Both the position numbers and the translations under genes were made by a program. Shown piece after piece: positions 26,972 to 35,524 of a stretch of 64,000 bases of DNA. The stretch spans positions 62,001 through 126,000 of the forward strand of contig NZ_CP083757.1 in assembly GCF_020149935.1 (NCBI RefSeq), in the 5' to 3' direction. Source of the stretch: Marinilongibacter aquaticus (GTDB taxonomy: Bacteria > Bacteroidota > Bacteroidia > Cytophagales > Spirosomataceae). Every line of letters begins with the position of its first letter. Position 1 is the stretch's first letter. Under the pieces are notes generated by a model. The model saw nothing but the letters and a program-made list of their open reading frames with translations, did not search any database and had not been told where the DNA came from.

Positions 26972-27045
26972 TGGGCCCACCTGGGCTCGAACCAGGGACC
27001 ACCTGATTATGAGTCAGGTGCTCTAACCAACTGAGCTATAGGCCC
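26972..27045 (-). tRNA. tRNA with anticodon CAU, probably tRNA-Ile2 (lysidine type)
   Basis: A full cloverleaf can be drawn on the minus strand: acceptor GGGCCTA/TGGGCCC, D arm GCTC...GAGC, anticodon arm CCTGA-CTCATAA-TCAGG, variable loop TGGTC and T arm CCTGG-TTCGAGC-CCAGG. The anticodon is CAU. The context GACTCATAATC is that of isoleucine tRNAs whose C34 is changed to lysidine, so Ile2 is more likely than elongator Met; it is not an initiator (acceptor pair 1-72 is G-C). CCA is not fully encoded (only the first C follows the discriminator A). Four tRNA-derived repeats lie immediately 5' of it. Confidence 0.92.
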
Positions 27046-27373
27046 AATATTTTCATTTTCTTTCGACCACCTGATTATGAGCCAGGTGCTCTGGCCGACC
27101 GCTCACCGCGTGGTGAGCTATAGGCCCAATATTTTTATTTTCCTTCGACCACCTGATTATGAGTCAGGTGCTCTTGCCGACCGCCCACCGCGTGGTGAGC
27201 TATAGGCCCAATATTTTCATTTTCCTTCGACCACCTGATTATGAGCCAGGTGCTCTTGCCGACCGCCCACCGCGTGGTGAGCTATAGGCCCAATATTTTC
27301 ATTTTCTTTCGACCACCTGATTGTGAGCCAGGTGCTCTGGCCGACCGCCCACCGCGTGGTGAGCTACAGGCCC
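27046..27373 (-). repeat. tandem array of four 82-base tRNA-derived units
   Basis: Four head-to-tail units, each exactly 82 bases, at 27046-27127, 27128-27209, 27210-27291 and 27292-27373. Read on the minus strand, each has the 5' acceptor strand (GGGCCTATA), D-arm stem GCTC/GAGC and the complete anticodon arm of the adjacent tRNA. The D arm holds an extra 14-base hairpin-forming insert and the T arm plus 3' acceptor strand are replaced by an A-rich linker (AAAATGAAAATATT). Only seven of 82 positions vary between units. Three units carry anticodon triplet CAU; the one farthest from the tRNA has CAC. They cannot fold as complete tRNAs. I know of no named family for this element. Confidence 0.9.
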
Positions 27374-27514
27374 CTTTCGACTTCATCGAAATAAAAAGAA
27401 CTTTTGCCTTTCGAAAGCCTTTAAATTTCATCGAAATATGGGCTGTTCTCCAAAGCGAGTGCAAAATAAAGCCTTTCACGATTCAAAAACAAGAACTGTT
27501 TTCTATAATTCTTT
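27374..27514. other. spacer between polA and the tRNA-derived array
   Basis: 141 bases without a gene. It has two copies of TTCATCGAAATA (27382-27393 and 27427-27438) and a palindromic CTTTCGAAAG. No convincing polA terminator is seen. On the minus strand TTATTTTGC near 27462 is one base short of the -7 consensus, with TTTTTG upstream, and could be a promoter for array and tRNA. Confidence 0.35.
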
Positions 27515-30340
27515 TCAATGGGCCTCGAGCCAATTGTTGCCCACGCCCATTCCTGTATCGATTTTCACTTTCATCGGAATGGCATTGACCATCAGTTCGT
27601 GTACTTTTTCCTGTAATAGCTCGATTTCGGATTCATGGGCATCGAAAATCAATTCATCGTGCACTTGCAAAAGCATTTTGGACTTTAACTTCTCCTGCTT
27701 CATCCAATGGTCGATGTGAATCATGGCCACCTTAATCATGTCGGCTGCCGAGCCTTGAATCGGTGCATTGATGGCGTTTCGTTCGGCAAAACCGCGATTG
27801 GTTTGGTTGCGGGAATTGATGTCGCGAAGGTACCGGCGTCTGCCCAAAACGGTTTCGGCATATTCGGTTTCACGGGCTTTGGCAATGCATTCGTCCATGA
27901 AATCTTTCACTCTGGAAAACTGCTCAAAGTAATTGTCGATGATTTCCTTGGCCTCGCTGCGGGCAATGCCCAAACGCTGGGCCAGACCAAAGGCCGAGAT
28001 GCCGTAAATGATACCGAAGTTCACCATTTTGGCTTTTCTACGCATATCGGAGCTCACGCCGTCGAGCCCCACGCCAAACACCTTGCTGGCCGTGGTGGAG
28101 TGAATGTCTACGTCGTTGTTGAAGGCTTCGACCATGGAAGGGTCTTCACTCAGTGCGGCCATAATTCTCAATTCGATTTGGCTGTAGTCGGCGGAGAGAA
28201 TTTTGAACTCTTCGCTTCGCGGAATAAAGGCCTTTCTGATTTCCCGCCCGCGAGCAGTACGGATGGGTATATTTTGCAAATTGGGGTTGTTCGAACTCAA
28301 TCTGCCCGTGGCGGCTACGGCCTGGTTGTACGACGTATGAATACGCCCTGTTTTTTTGTTCACCAGAGCGGGTAGGGCGTCCACATAGGTACTTTTCAGT
28401 TTGCTCAATTCACGGAAATCAAGAATTTTTCGGGCAATGTCGTGTTCGTTTTCGTATTTGCTGAGGATGTCTTCGCCTGTGGCGTATTGGCCTGAGGGCG
28501 TTTTCTTGGGTTTGGAATCTATCTTCAGGTGTTCGAAAAGTACTTCGCCCAATTGCTTCGGCGAACTCACATTGAATTCGGTACCCGCCAATTCGAATAT
28601 CTCATTTTGCGTGCTGAGAATGTCTTTGGCCAAGGTGTCAGACAATTCGTATAGCGAGTGCACATCCACGTTGATGCCCTCGAGTTCCATATCTGCCAAC
28701 ACATTCACCAAAGGAATTTCCACTTCAGCTAAAAGTTTTTCCTGTCCATTGGCCTTCACTTTATTTTCGAGAATATGCTTCAGTTGCAAGGTGATGTCGG
28801 CATCTTCTGCGGCGTATTCGGTGATTTGTTCCACGGCCACATCACGCATATTTCCTTGTTTTTTACCCTTTTTACCAATCAACTCTTCAATTGGAATTGG
28901 GGTATAATTGAGATAGGTTTCGGCCAAAAAGTCCATGCCGTGCCTCTGGTCGGGCTCGACAAGGTAATGGGCCAACATGGTGTCGTACAGAGGGCCTTTT
29001 AATTCGAAACCGTAATTTTTCAGAACCGAGATGTCGTATTTCAGGTTTTGGGCAATTTTGACAATGCCCTCGTGTTCGAAAAAGGCTTTAAACTCGGTAA
29101 GAATGGCTTTGGTTTTGCTCTCGTCGGGCGGACAAGGCACATAAAAAGCTTCTCCCTTTTGATAGGCAAAAGACAAGCCGACCAATTGAGCATCAAAAGC
29201 GTCGACATCGGTGGTTTCCGTATCAAAGCACACTTCTTTTTGCAACAAAAGGTATTTGATCAACTCGGCCCGTTTGTCCGCGGTGTCCACCGTAAAGTAT
29301 TCGTGATCGACGGAACCGGCCGAGTGTTTTTCGAGAAGTGTATCTTCGGCTCCGGCGGGCTTGGCCTCTTCAAACAAATTGATTTGATTGGCCTGTGTAG
29401 TGGAGGGTTTGGCTTTGCTACTTTTGGTCTTTGGGGCATTGGTTTCGGACGCGGTACTTGCGGCCTCATCGGGCATCAGGCGTCTTTTCAAAGTTCTGAA
29501 TTCCAGCTCGTCCAAAAAGACAGAAAGCTCATCGGCGTTCGGAGCTTCAATTAAAAGTTGTTCTTCGTTGTACTCGATCGGTACATTGATGTCGATTGTA
29601 GCCAATTCCTTCGAGAGAATAGCACTTTCTCGACCATCACGCACTTTCTCGCCGATTTTGCCTTTTATTTCGTCTGCGTGAGCAATCAAGCCCTCGATGC
29701 TGCCGTAGGCTTTCAAGAATTTCACGGCTGTTTTTTCGCCCACACCCGGAATACCCGGAATGTTGTCCACTTTATCACCCATCAAGCCCAGCATATCGAC
29801 TACCTGATCGATGCGTTCGATATCCCATTTTTTCAGCACTTCGGGTACACCTTGAATTTCCACGCCATTGCCTAGAAAAGCAGGTTTATAAAGAAAAATG
29901 TGCTCTTCGACCAATTGCCCGTAGTCTTTGTCGGGCGTGTACATATAGACTTCGAAATCTTTGAGCGAAAGCTGTTTGGCGACAGTACCAATGATGTCGT
30001 CGGCTTCGAAACCGTCTTTCTCGAGCAAAGCGATATTCATGGCCCTGGCCAATCTTTTCACCAAGGGGATGGCGATGCCGATGTCTTCGGGCATTTCGTC
30101 GCGATTGGCCTTGTATTCAGGAAACTGAATGTGGCGAAAAGTGGGAGCCGAAGTATCAAAGACAATGGCCAAATGAGTAGGTTTTTCTTTTTTGATTACC
30201 TCTAAAAGCGTGTTGGTGAAACCGTACACCGCCGAGGTATTCATGCCACTTGTGGTGATGCGGGGATTCTTTATAAACGCAAAATGGGCTCTGTAAATCA
30301 GAGCCATAGCATCGAGTAAAAAGACTTTTTTTGAGGGCAT
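27515..30340 (-). CDS. polA: DNA polymerase I
   Basis: DNA polymerase I, 941 residues, for Okazaki-fragment processing and repair. Residues 1-290 form the 5'-3' exonuclease (YTPDKDYGQLV near 134 and GDKVDNIPGIPGVGEKTA near 188). A low-complexity Lys/Ser/Thr linker spans about 290-340. The 3'-5' proofreading domain follows and appears active because D-T-E-T (Asp373, Glu375) is intact. The polymerase domain has motif A DYSQIELRI, motif B RRKAKMVNFGIIYG and motif C VHDELIFD near the C terminus. The start ATG at 30340 gives the expected MPSKKVFLLDAMALIYRAHF. The tRNA and its repeat array are downstream on the same strand. Confidence 0.97.
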   Translation of the reverse strand: MPSKKVFLLDAMALIYRAHFAFIKNPRITTSGMNTSAVYGFTNTLLEVIKKEKPTHLAIVFDTSAPTFRHIQFPEYKANRDEMPEDIGIAIPLVKRLARAMNIALLEKDGFEADDIIGTVAKQLSLKDFEVYMYTPDKDYGQLVEEHIFLYKPAFLGNGVEIQGVPEVLKKWDIERIDQVVDMLGLMGDKVDNIPGIPGVGEKTAVKFLKAYGSIEGLIAHADEIKGKIGEKVRDGRESAILSKELATIDINVPIEYNEEQLLIEAPNADELSVFLDELEFRTLKRRLMPDEAASTASETNAPKTKSSKAKPSTTQANQINLFEEAKPAGAEDTLLEKHSAGSVDHEYFTVDTADKRAELIKYLLLQKEVCFDTETTDVDAFDAQLVGLSFAYQKGEAFYVPCPPDESKTKAILTEFKAFFEHEGIVKIAQNLKYDISVLKNYGFELKGPLYDTMLAHYLVEPDQRHGMDFLAETYLNYTPIPIEELIGKKGKKQGNMRDVAVEQITEYAAEDADITLQLKHILENKVKANGQEKLLAEVEIPLVNVLADMELEGINVDVHSLYELSDTLAKDILSTQNEIFELAGTEFNVSSPKQLGEVLFEHLKIDSKPKKTPSGQYATGEDILSKYENEHDIARKILDFRELSKLKSTYVDALPALVNKKTGRIHTSYNQAVAATGRLSSNNPNLQNIPIRTARGREIRKAFIPRSEEFKILSADYSQIELRIMAALSEDPSMVEAFNNDVDIHSTTASKVFGVGLDGVSSDMRRKAKMVNFGIIYGISAFGLAQRLGIARSEAKEIIDNYFEQFSRVKDFMDECIAKARETEYAETVLGRRRYLRDINSRNQTNRGFAERNAINAPIQGSAADMIKVAMIHIDHWMKQEKLKSKMLLQVHDELIFDAHESEIELLQEKVHELMVNAIPMKVKIDTGMGVGNNWLEAH

Positions 30341-30422
30341 TAATGCTGATTTTTGGTACTCACGAATTGTAAATTTACAATGTATTGTGCAGGGAAAACA
30401 AATGAATTCCCTAAAAAGGCAG

Positions 30423-30439
30423 AGGCTTTTCGAAAGCCT
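30423..30439 (-). terminator. terminator overlapping the ung stop
   Basis: Stem AGGCTTT/AAAGCCT with a three-base loop overlaps the stop codon of ung. The minus strand continues CTGCCTTTTTAGGG. It separates ung from polA. Confidence 0.5.
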
Positions 30440-31103
30440 ACCACTGGATCGGAGCCTTTCCGTGGGCCTTCAGATACGCGTTGCATTTCGAAAAGTGCTT
30501 TTGCCCAAACCAGCCGCCCCGATTGGCCGAAAGGGGCGAAGGGTGCACCGATTTCAGCACCAAATGCTTTTTGCTGTCGATATACTTGCCTTTGTTCTGG
30601 GCATAACTTCCCCAAAGCAAAAAAACGAGATTGCTTTTTTGGCTGTTGAGTGCTGAAATTACGCTGTCGGTGAATTGTTCCCATCCTTTGTTCTGGTGCG
30701 AGCCCGCTTGGGCCGCCCTTACGCTGAGGGTGGCGTTCAACAAAAGTACACCTTGATTGGCCCAATCTTGCAAATTGCCCGATTTTGGCATGGTTTTACC
30801 CAAGTCGTCGTGCAATTCTTTGAAAATATTCATCAGGGAAGGCGGAAAGGGCACGCCATCGTTTACCGAAAAGCAGAGACCGTGGGCCTGATTGGGGCCG
30901 TGATAGGGATCTTGGCCTAAAATGACCACTTTCACTTGTTCGAAAGGGCACGAGTCGAAGGCATTGAAAATCATTTTGGCAGGAGGATAGCAGCGGCTTT
31001 GTTGGTATTCTTTTCGTACAAATTCGGTGAGTTTTGTCCAATAGCTTTTTTCAAACTCATCCTCCAAGGCCTTTTTCCAGCTTTCCTCCAATTTTACACT
31101 CAT
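30438..31103 (-). CDS. ung: uracil-DNA glycosylase, family 1
   Basis: Family 1 uracil-DNA glycosylase, 221 residues, which removes uracil from DNA as the first step of base-excision repair. The water-activating motif is GQDPYHG (Asp65) and the DNA-intercalation motif is HPSPLS (His187). The uracil-pocket residues LLLNATLSV (near 121) and FLLWG (near 161) are also present. The frame is open far upstream to 31553, but MSVKLEESW matches the family start; an ATG five codons earlier (31118) is also possible. It diverges from apaG. Confidence 0.95.
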   Translation of the reverse strand: MSVKLEESWKKALEDEFEKSYWTKLTEFVRKEYQQSRCYPPAKMIFNAFDSCPFEQVKVVILGQDPYHGPNQAHGLCFSVNDGVPFPPSLMNIFKELHDDLGKTMPKSGNLQDWANQGVLLLNATLSVRAAQAGSHQNKGWEQFTDSVISALNSQKSNLVFLLWGSYAQNKGKYIDSKKHLVLKSVHPSPLSANRGGWFGQKHFSKCNAYLKAHGKAPIQW

Positions 31104-31144
31104 ATTATTAAATTTCATTGTTTTTTTCGATGAGCGAAAATACT

Positions 31145-31152
31145 TATTTTTG
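31145..31152 (+). promoter_or_regulatory. possible -7 promoter element for apaG
   Basis: TATTTTTG matches TAnnTTTG and lies 20 bases before the apaG ATG. A TTG at 31118-31120 is a possible -33 element, but the 24-base spacing is long. Confidence 0.35.
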
Positions 31153-31172
31153 CTCTTATTGAGCGTGTGAAT

Positions 31173-31559
31173 ATGATCTCTGCAATAACCAATGGTGTCA
31201 AAGTCTCTGTAAAAACAGAATATCAGCCGTACTATTCCAATGCACGGCAGATGAGTTATGTCTTTTCCTACAAAATCCGCATTGAAAACTGCGGCGATCA
31301 AACGGTTCAATTGCTGAAAAGGCATTGGTATATTATCGACTCGAACGGTTACCGCAGAGAAGTGGAAGGCGACGGGGTGATCGGTGAACAACCGATTATC
31401 GAACCGGGCGAATTCCACGAGTATGTATCGGGTTGCAATTTGGCTACGCCCATGGGAAAAATGTACGGTACTTATACGATGGAAAGGGTGCTTGATGGCG
31501 AGCTTTTCGAGGTGGCCATTCCCGAGTTTCACATGATTACGCCCTATATCCAAAATTAA
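31173..31559 (+). CDS. apaG: ApaG domain protein
   Basis: A 128-residue ApaG protein with a fibronectin-like beta-sandwich. Family marks are [32 protein letters not shown] with the conserved [16 protein letters not shown], and the [11 protein letters not shown] and GTYTM segments. In enterobacteria ApaG is linked to cobalt/magnesium efflux and Ap4A; the molecular function is not settled. The ATG at 31173 is preferred to a GTG two codons upstream. Its stop overlaps the start of the next gene by one base. Confidence 0.92.
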   Translation: MISAITNGVKVSVKTEYQPYYSNARQMSYVFSYKIRIENCGDQTVQLLKRHWYIIDSNGYRREVEGDGVIGEQPIIEPGEFHEYVSGCNLATPMGKMYGTYTMERVLDGELFEVAIPEFHMITPYIQN

Positions 31560-32329
31560 TGCTCAGCGACTTTATTGCGTATCGGTTGAAAGCCAAGGAT
31601 GAGCATGCTCTGCATTCGCCCTTCCTCTTCGATTTCTACACTGCGGTGATCAAAAACAGAGAACTTCTTTTTGAAACGGCGGATATTGAAAACTGTTTCA
31701 AGGATTTGCTAAAGGACGAGAGGTTGCTTCAAATCAATGATTTGGGAGCGGGAAGCAAGTTTGGGAATAAGCCGCAGAAGGCCGTTTCGAAAATTGCCCG
31801 CGGCTCTTTGAAAAACAAGAAATGGTCGGATATTTTGGCGGCGATTGTCGCCAAGTACAAATACAGCACCAATTTGGAGTTGGGTACGTCATTGGGGCTC
31901 ACTGCCGTGAAAATGGCCCGGGCAAACCCTTTTGGCAAAGTGTACACTTTTGAAGGTTGCGGCGAAACACTGAAGGTGGCGAAGGAGAATTTCAGAAAAC
32001 TTGGTGCCCACAATGTCACACCGATGTTGTGCGATTTGGATACGGGTTTGCAAAATGTGCTCAACCAAATTGAAAAATTGGATTTGGTGTTTTTTGATGC
32101 CAACCATCGCTATACGCCCACAATGCGTTATTTCGGACAATGTCTGGCCAAAGCCCACGAGGGCTCGTGCTTTGTTTTTGATGATATTCACTGGTCAAAA
32201 GAAATGACACAAGCTTGGGACGAAATCAAGGCCCACCCACAAGTGCGTGTCACACTCGATTTTTTTCAAATGGGTGTGGTTTTCTTCAAAAAGGAATTGA
32301 GCAAACAAGACTTTGTTTTGCGGGCTTAA
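31559..32329 (+). CDS. class I SAM-dependent methyltransferase
   Basis: A 256-residue methyltransferase-like protein coupled to apaG by a one-base stop/start overlap. Residues 100-220 form the Rossmann core: [16 protein letters not shown] (motif I) near 103, VYTFEGC with the acidic residue near 125, [11 protein letters not shown] near 175 and CFVFDDIHW near 200. The pattern resembles O-methyltransferases of the Methyltransf_24 type. The N-terminal [12 protein letters not shown] segment is common in Bacteroidota homologues. The acceptor is not known. Confidence 0.85.
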   Translation: MLSDFIAYRLKAKDEHALHSPFLFDFYTAVIKNRELLFETADIENCFKDLLKDERLLQINDLGAGSKFGNKPQKAVSKIARGSLKNKKWSDILAAIVAKYKYSTNLELGTSLGLTAVKMARANPFGKVYTFEGCGETLKVAKENFRKLGAHNVTPMLCDLDTGLQNVLNQIEKLDLVFFDANHRYTPTMRYFGQCLAKAHEGSCFVFDDIHWSKEMTQAWDEIKAHPQVRVTLDFFQMGVVFFKKELSKQDFVLRA

Positions 32330-33963
32330 GGCTCCGTTTTTCTCAAAAGAACGGTCTTGTCCACTTTCCCTTCTCTTTTTTCTGGACGAAGGAAATTGAT
32401 GTTCAGCATCGACACTTTGTAATCGTCGAAAACGTGTAAGGTTTCAAATTGCGTTTCGGCATGTTGCCCCAGCCATTCGGCTCCTTTTTTCGTTGTAAAA
32501 ATCAAAGTGCCATCCGGATACGTATCGATCATTGCCGTATCTACAGGACTGACGAATTTTCGGCTGTAATAATCCAAAGCGTACGATTCTACCCCTAAAT
32601 TATGTGCTTCCGATTCTGGATATTGACGAATGATTCGCCCTGCGGTTCCCCGCGATTGGTATTTCAAAAGATTCGGATAGAAGGAAAGGGCCATCACGGC
32701 TCCCAAACTGATGGCGGCAATTAAAGAGGGAAGTACGAGTTTCAAAGTACCGGGCTTTTCTTTCAGGAAAACCCACCAGAATAAGATGAAACCAAGAATG
32801 AAAATGGCGAGGATGACGAGATTCTTTTCCGGGAAAAAGTAAAAGAGGCAAAGTCCGGCCAACGCGAAATAGAGGTGCATGAGCACGAATTGGAAGACCG
32901 TCCAAAATCGCGTTTTCTGGATGGAGCAAAGGTAGTCTGCCGTAATGATGCTGGCAAAAGGCAGAAGCACGAAAATATAGTGCGGGAGCTTGTAATGCGA
33001 CAAAGACAGAGCAATGAAAGGCAGTACAAAACCAAAGAGCGTAATGAGTTCTTGCGATTTCTTTTTCCCCGATACAAAGTAGAACACCCGCAAAACTAGG
33101 GCCACAACGAAAATGCTGATCCAAGGCTGAAAATCCCAAAGAATGGTGTGGAAGAAAAAGAAAAAACTGGTATCGTTGGCCCAGTAAATTTCACCTGTAA
33201 TACGCCCGAAACTTTGTGTCCAAAAGAAAAAACGTAGCCCAGATGGCCCATCCAAACCGTAAACGAATTTTTCGGGATGCAGATCGAATTGGGTATAGAG
33301 GCCGTAGCACATGGGCAGAAGAAAAACCAGAATGGCCAAGAGCATAAGCAGCCATTTGTAATCGAATATTTTCTTCCACTGTTGTTTGAAAAGCAGATGT
33401 CCGCCAATAGCCGAGGCGGCTATAATGAGGGTGATGGGGCCTTTCGACATCATGCCCAAGGCAAGGGCAAAACTGGCAAAAAGTATGTTTTTCCAATGCC
33501 CCTTTTTCAGGTAAAGCGAGATTTGCCACATGGCCAAAGCCACTGAACCTGTGAGGTATCCATCGGTGCGTACGTCGTTGCTCATTAAAAAGAAAGCCTG
33601 TGAACTGGCCAAAATTAAGGCCGCAAAAAGTCCTGCACGTTTGTTGTACCATAAGCTGCCAAACTTGAATGTGGAATAGATTGCGGTGATGAGAAACAAG
33701 ACTGCGGGCAGTTTGTAGGCGAAATTGCTCACACCGAATAGTGAGTAGGAGAGCGTGCCCATCCAAAAAATGAGAGGCGGTTTGTCGAGGTAGTCGGTGC
33801 CACGGAGAAACACTTGCAGATAACTTTTGTTCTGAAGCATTTCCAAACCCATAAAGGCGTATTGGGCGGCATCGGCGTCCATTACGTCAATAAACATGAA
33901 ACAGATATAGACAATGAAAATGGCGAGAAGGGCAATGTATAAACGTTTTTCCTCTTTGATCAT
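32326..33963 (-). CDS. family 39 (ArnT/PMT-like) membrane glycosyltransferase
   Basis: An integral membrane protein of 545 residues with about 11 hydrophobic helices and a soluble C-terminal domain (from about 425). It belongs to the GT39/ArnT-PMT group, which transfers sugars from polyprenyl phosphate. The first periplasmic loop has the conserved acidic pair in DVMDADAAQYAFMG (near 25-35) and DYLDKPPLIFW. These Asp residues are catalytic in ArnT. The lipid or protein acceptor is unknown. The ATG at 33963 is preferred to an upstream start (34050) that adds a non-membrane extension. The stop overlaps the convergent methyltransferase by 4 bases. Confidence 0.88.
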   Translation of the reverse strand: MIKEEKRLYIALLAIFIVYICFMFIDVMDADAAQYAFMGLEMLQNKSYLQVFLRGTDYLDKPPLIFWMGTLSYSLFGVSNFAYKLPAVLFLITAIYSTFKFGSLWYNKRAGLFAALILASSQAFFLMSNDVRTDGYLTGSVALAMWQISLYLKKGHWKNILFASFALALGMMSKGPITLIIAASAIGGHLLFKQQWKKIFDYKWLLMLLAILVFLLPMCYGLYTQFDLHPEKFVYGLDGPSGLRFFFWTQSFGRITGEIYWANDTSFFFFFHTILWDFQPWISIFVVALVLRVFYFVSGKKKSQELITLFGFVLPFIALSLSHYKLPHYIFVLLPFASIITADYLCSIQKTRFWTVFQFVLMHLYFALAGLCLFYFFPEKNLVILAIFILGFILFWWVFLKEKPGTLKLVLPSLIAAISLGAVMALSFYPNLLKYQSRGTAGRIIRQYPESEAHNLGVESYALDYYSRKFVSPVDTAMIDTYPDGTLIFTTKKGAEWLGQHAETQFETLHVFDDYKVSMLNINFLRPEKREGKVDKTVLLRKTEP

Positions 33964-34030
33964 GTGCTGGTGCTTTTTGGGCAAAATCGTGGCGGCAAAG
34001 TTAGGGAATTTGAGGTGGGATTGAAGGAAA

Positions 34031-34059
34031 AAACTCCGGACGCTGAGCACCCGGAGTTT
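34031..34059 (-). terminator. intrinsic terminator on the minus strand
   Basis: Nine-pair stem AAACTCCGG/CCGGAGTTT with an 11-base loop. The minus strand continues TTTTTTCC, so it would end a minus-strand transcript from the 63-residue gene above it. Confidence 0.65.
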
Positions 34060-34107
34060 AAGATATAAAAAACCCTAATTTAAACAGATACACTTTAAAC
34101 AAGAAAG

Positions 34108-34299
34108 CTAGGGCCTAACCCTAGCTTCTTTCCGGACATACGTTTGTACTGCAGTCCAATACTGTTGTTCGCCAACAGTTTTTGTTGTATTCAATATACT
34201 TTTCAAGCCTTTGAAAGCCGCAAGCGGAATCGTATGATTTCGATAAGAAATGGTATATACACTATCAGATGTGATCTTTCTGTCGTTCATCTTCTTCAT
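34108..34299 (-). CDS. small hypothetical protein (63 residues)
   Basis: I do not recognise it. The protein is basic, without signal peptide or membrane segment, and is mixed alpha/beta in appearance (SVYTISYRNHTIPLAAF). It is the only plausible gene in a 526-base interval. A terminator on the same strand lies 49 bases after it. Its last codons overlap a 9-pair hairpin (34105-34127, AAGCTAGGG/CCCTAGCTT). It could be a real small gene or a chance frame over an RNA. Confidence 0.4.
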   Translation of the reverse strand: MKKMNDRKITSDSVYTISYRNHTIPLAAFKGLKSILNTTKTVGEQQYWTAVQTYVRKEARVRP

Positions 34300-34489
34300 A
34301 TAGTGGTAAACAATGGGCTGTATTTTCTGAGCTCACAAAACTCGAAAATCACAGTAATTTATAAACGTAAATGGGTCGAACAATATTTCTTAAAAATATT
34401 TAAAATATTGTTAATGCTTCAATTTATATGAAAATCATGAAAAAAAAAGAATCGAGCCGCCCAAATTTTTACTTTTTTAATTTAGGCGA
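34300..34489. other. AT-rich intergenic stretch
   Basis: No gene, hairpin or promoter of the TAnnTTTG type is evident on either strand. It has several short AAATATT-type repeats (34385-34410). Confidence 0.4.
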
Positions 34490-35524
34490 TTAATTTTCGC
34501 TGTTGTAGACCTTTTCCATGATTTGCCTAGCCACGCTTGGCTTGAAATGGTAAATCTCGTAATAATTGGCCAAAGGCTCTGTCAGAGCGTTTTTTCCAGA
34601 GAAATCGTAGACTTTGCTGGCTCCAAAAATGCGTTCGATTTTGTGCAGATCTTCAGGGTTTAGTTTTTTCTGATCATAGCCCGGACTGATAATGATGCGG
34701 TAGTCGGTTTGGTCTTCTTTGAAAATGGCGAGTATTTTTTCCATTTCCTCTTCTTCGTCCTCGTCAATAAAATCGGCACTTATCTGGGCTTCGGGCGTTC
34801 TTTCGTAAAAAATATCGGCATGGTAATAGGCCAAGGAGTCTTCTTTTATCCGGTTGATGTAACCTTGAAAAATGAAATCGTTGTGCACCGGAGTGTACAG
34901 CATATGTTTGTTTTCAAACGATCCATACATATACGCTTTGTATTTCTTCGAAATGAGCGTGTCGAAATATTTGATGAAATATTGATCTTTGAAAAAAGCC
35001 TTGAAAAATGCAAGATGGTATTGAATGCGGTTGCAGAATTGCCCGAAGGAATTGAAGGCGTGCCAACGCCAATCGCGGATATGAATGATGGATTCGTTGT
35101 GATCGACCGCCGGATTGAAACTTTCGGCATCCAATACGATTAAGGCGTGCTCAATTTTATTGCCTTGGGCATGAATAAACTGTACTTTTTCGGCAATGCC
35201 CAAAATGTCTTCATTCGATGCGTCGAAATGATAAGCCAAACTGTCGTGAATGTATTTTCCCCAGTCTTTGGTGTAGAAAACAGAGCTGCGGGAACTGCCA
35301 AACACAAACGATTTGTACCGGTATTTTTCGTTGTTGTTGAGGAAAACCTGCGTGCTGATGCGGTTTCGGTTGTAACTTTTCAGGTAATTGTCGGGATACG
35401 CTTCGTATTTTCGCAACACATGAAAGGGATCGAACACAAAATAGCTGAGCACCAATAGGAGGAGAGGTGAACCGAAAATCAGCACATTTTTTACAAAGCG
35501 AATGAAGTGTTGCTTCTGGTCCAT
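34490..35524 (-). CDS. membrane-anchored SGNH-like protein, MBOAT partner
   Basis: A 344-residue protein with one N-terminal membrane helix (about 12-30) and an extracytoplasmic domain. FGSSRSS near residue 75 is a GxSR-type nucleophile block seen in AlgJ/AlgX/DltD-like SGNH proteins, and EDLHKIERIF and HFKPSVARQIM near the end fit the last conserved block. It begins one base after the MBOAT stop. The pair would acetylate an exported polysaccharide or cell-wall polymer: MBOAT moves the acyl group across the membrane and this protein hands it on. A run of acidic residues lies near 255 (DEDEEEEME). Confidence 0.7.
   Translation of the reverse strand: MDQKQHFIRFVKNVLIFGSPLLLLVLSYFVFDPFHVLRKYEAYPDNYLKSYNRNRISTQVFLNNNEKYRYKSFVFGSSRSSVFYTKDWGKYIHDSLAYHFDASNEDILGIAEKVQFIHAQGNKIEHALIVLDAESFNPAVDHNESIIHIRDWRWHAFNSFGQFCNRIQYHLAFFKAFFKDQYFIKYFDTLISKKYKAYMYGSFENKHMLYTPVHNDFIFQGYINRIKEDSLAYYHADIFYERTPEAQISADFIDEDEEEEMEKILAIFKEDQTDYRIIISPGYDQKKLNPEDLHKIERIFGASKVYDFSGKNALTEPLANYYEIYHFKPSVARQIMEKVYNSEN

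Noticed and set aside
27046-27373. CRISPR array
   Set aside because: The units are repeated over their full 82 bases with no variable spacers, and no cas gene is near.
26972-27373. Attachment-site duplications of an integrative element at the tRNA
   Set aside because: Integrases duplicate the tRNA 3' end. Here the 5' half is repeated in tandem, and no integrase is present.
27046-27373. Four additional functional tRNA genes
   Set aside because: Each unit lacks the T arm and the 3' acceptor strand, so no cloverleaf can form.
34437-34493. 18-codon frame on the plus strand overlapping the SGNH gene stop
   Set aside because: Lys-rich product of an A-run, overlaps a real gene, no supporting signals.
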